Assembly: GCA_022885665.1 (NCBI GenBank)
Contig: JAGQDJ010000072.1
Location: forward strand, 248,001-312,000
Reading direction: 5' to 3'
From: Triops longicaudatus
Lineage: Eukaryota; Arthropoda; Branchiopoda; Notostraca; Triopsidae
Length of the DNA: 64,000 nt
The position numbers were made by a program, and so were the translations under genes. Shown piece by piece: positions 63,964 through 64,000 of the stretch (the stretch's first letter is position 1; each line of letters begins with the position of its first letter). The notes beneath the pieces are model-generated. The model had not been told where the DNA came from and made no database searches. It was given only the letters and a program-made list of their open reading frames with translations.

Positions 63964-64000
63964 CTAAAAGGATGGAAGGGAAGTTTTACTACATTTTTAC

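Noticed and set aside
1..64000. CRISPR array, operon, rRNA or viral gene
   Set aside because: None of the hallmarks (regular spacered repeats, ribosome-binding sites, rRNA cores, viral polymerase or capsid motifs) were seen.

Overview
The window is nuclear DNA from an animal. Genes have many exons joined by GT-AG introns, often only 50-100 bp long. The background is AT-rich. An innexin indicates a protostome, most likely an arthropod (for example a small crustacean or chelicerate), but I cannot place the species from sequence alone. I see no bacterial-type operons, CRISPR arrays, rRNA or viral genes.

Layout: a possible last exon of an unknown gene at 2-100 (+). TMA7, a ribosome-associated protein, at 1291-1789 (-, four exons). 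A repeat-rich gap at 2.4-3.6 kb with a hAT-type MITE, a tRNA-like sequence and a multi-hairpin fold. GPKOW, a spliceosomal G-patch/KOW protein, at 3594-5474 (-, seven exons). A DOCK-family Rac GEF at 6361-34259 (-, 36 exons, about 1976 aa). Inside its 10.5 kb sixth intron lies a complete, GC-rich innexin gene with an intron-free coding region on the opposite strand (24799-26019, +). RNASEH2A at 35787-37357 (+) converges on MIC13/QIL1 at 37452-38278 (-). MFSD6, a major-facilitator protein, at 39016-43700 (+, 11 exons).

The right third is a tandem duplication of about 9 kb carrying two intact P5B-type cation ATPase (ATP13A) genes, at 44870-51937 and 53730-61218, with the same 22-exon structure. 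The unit also included the 3' tip of the convergent downstream gene. A relic of that tip remains behind copy 1 (52063-52131), while the live gene (61378-63963, -) follows copy 2. That last gene shows one huge exon: the CxC end of a probable secreted cystine-knot ligand, fused to an unusually long Thr/Ser-rich and acidic tail. Its upstream exons lie outside the window.

The genes do not form a pathway. They cover translation, splicing, actin/Rac signalling, gap junctions, RNA:DNA hybrid removal, mitochondrial cristae and transport. Exon coordinates were derived by hand from splice consensus, reading phase and family conservation. For the recognised multi-exon genes every junction keeps frame, which is the main support for the models.
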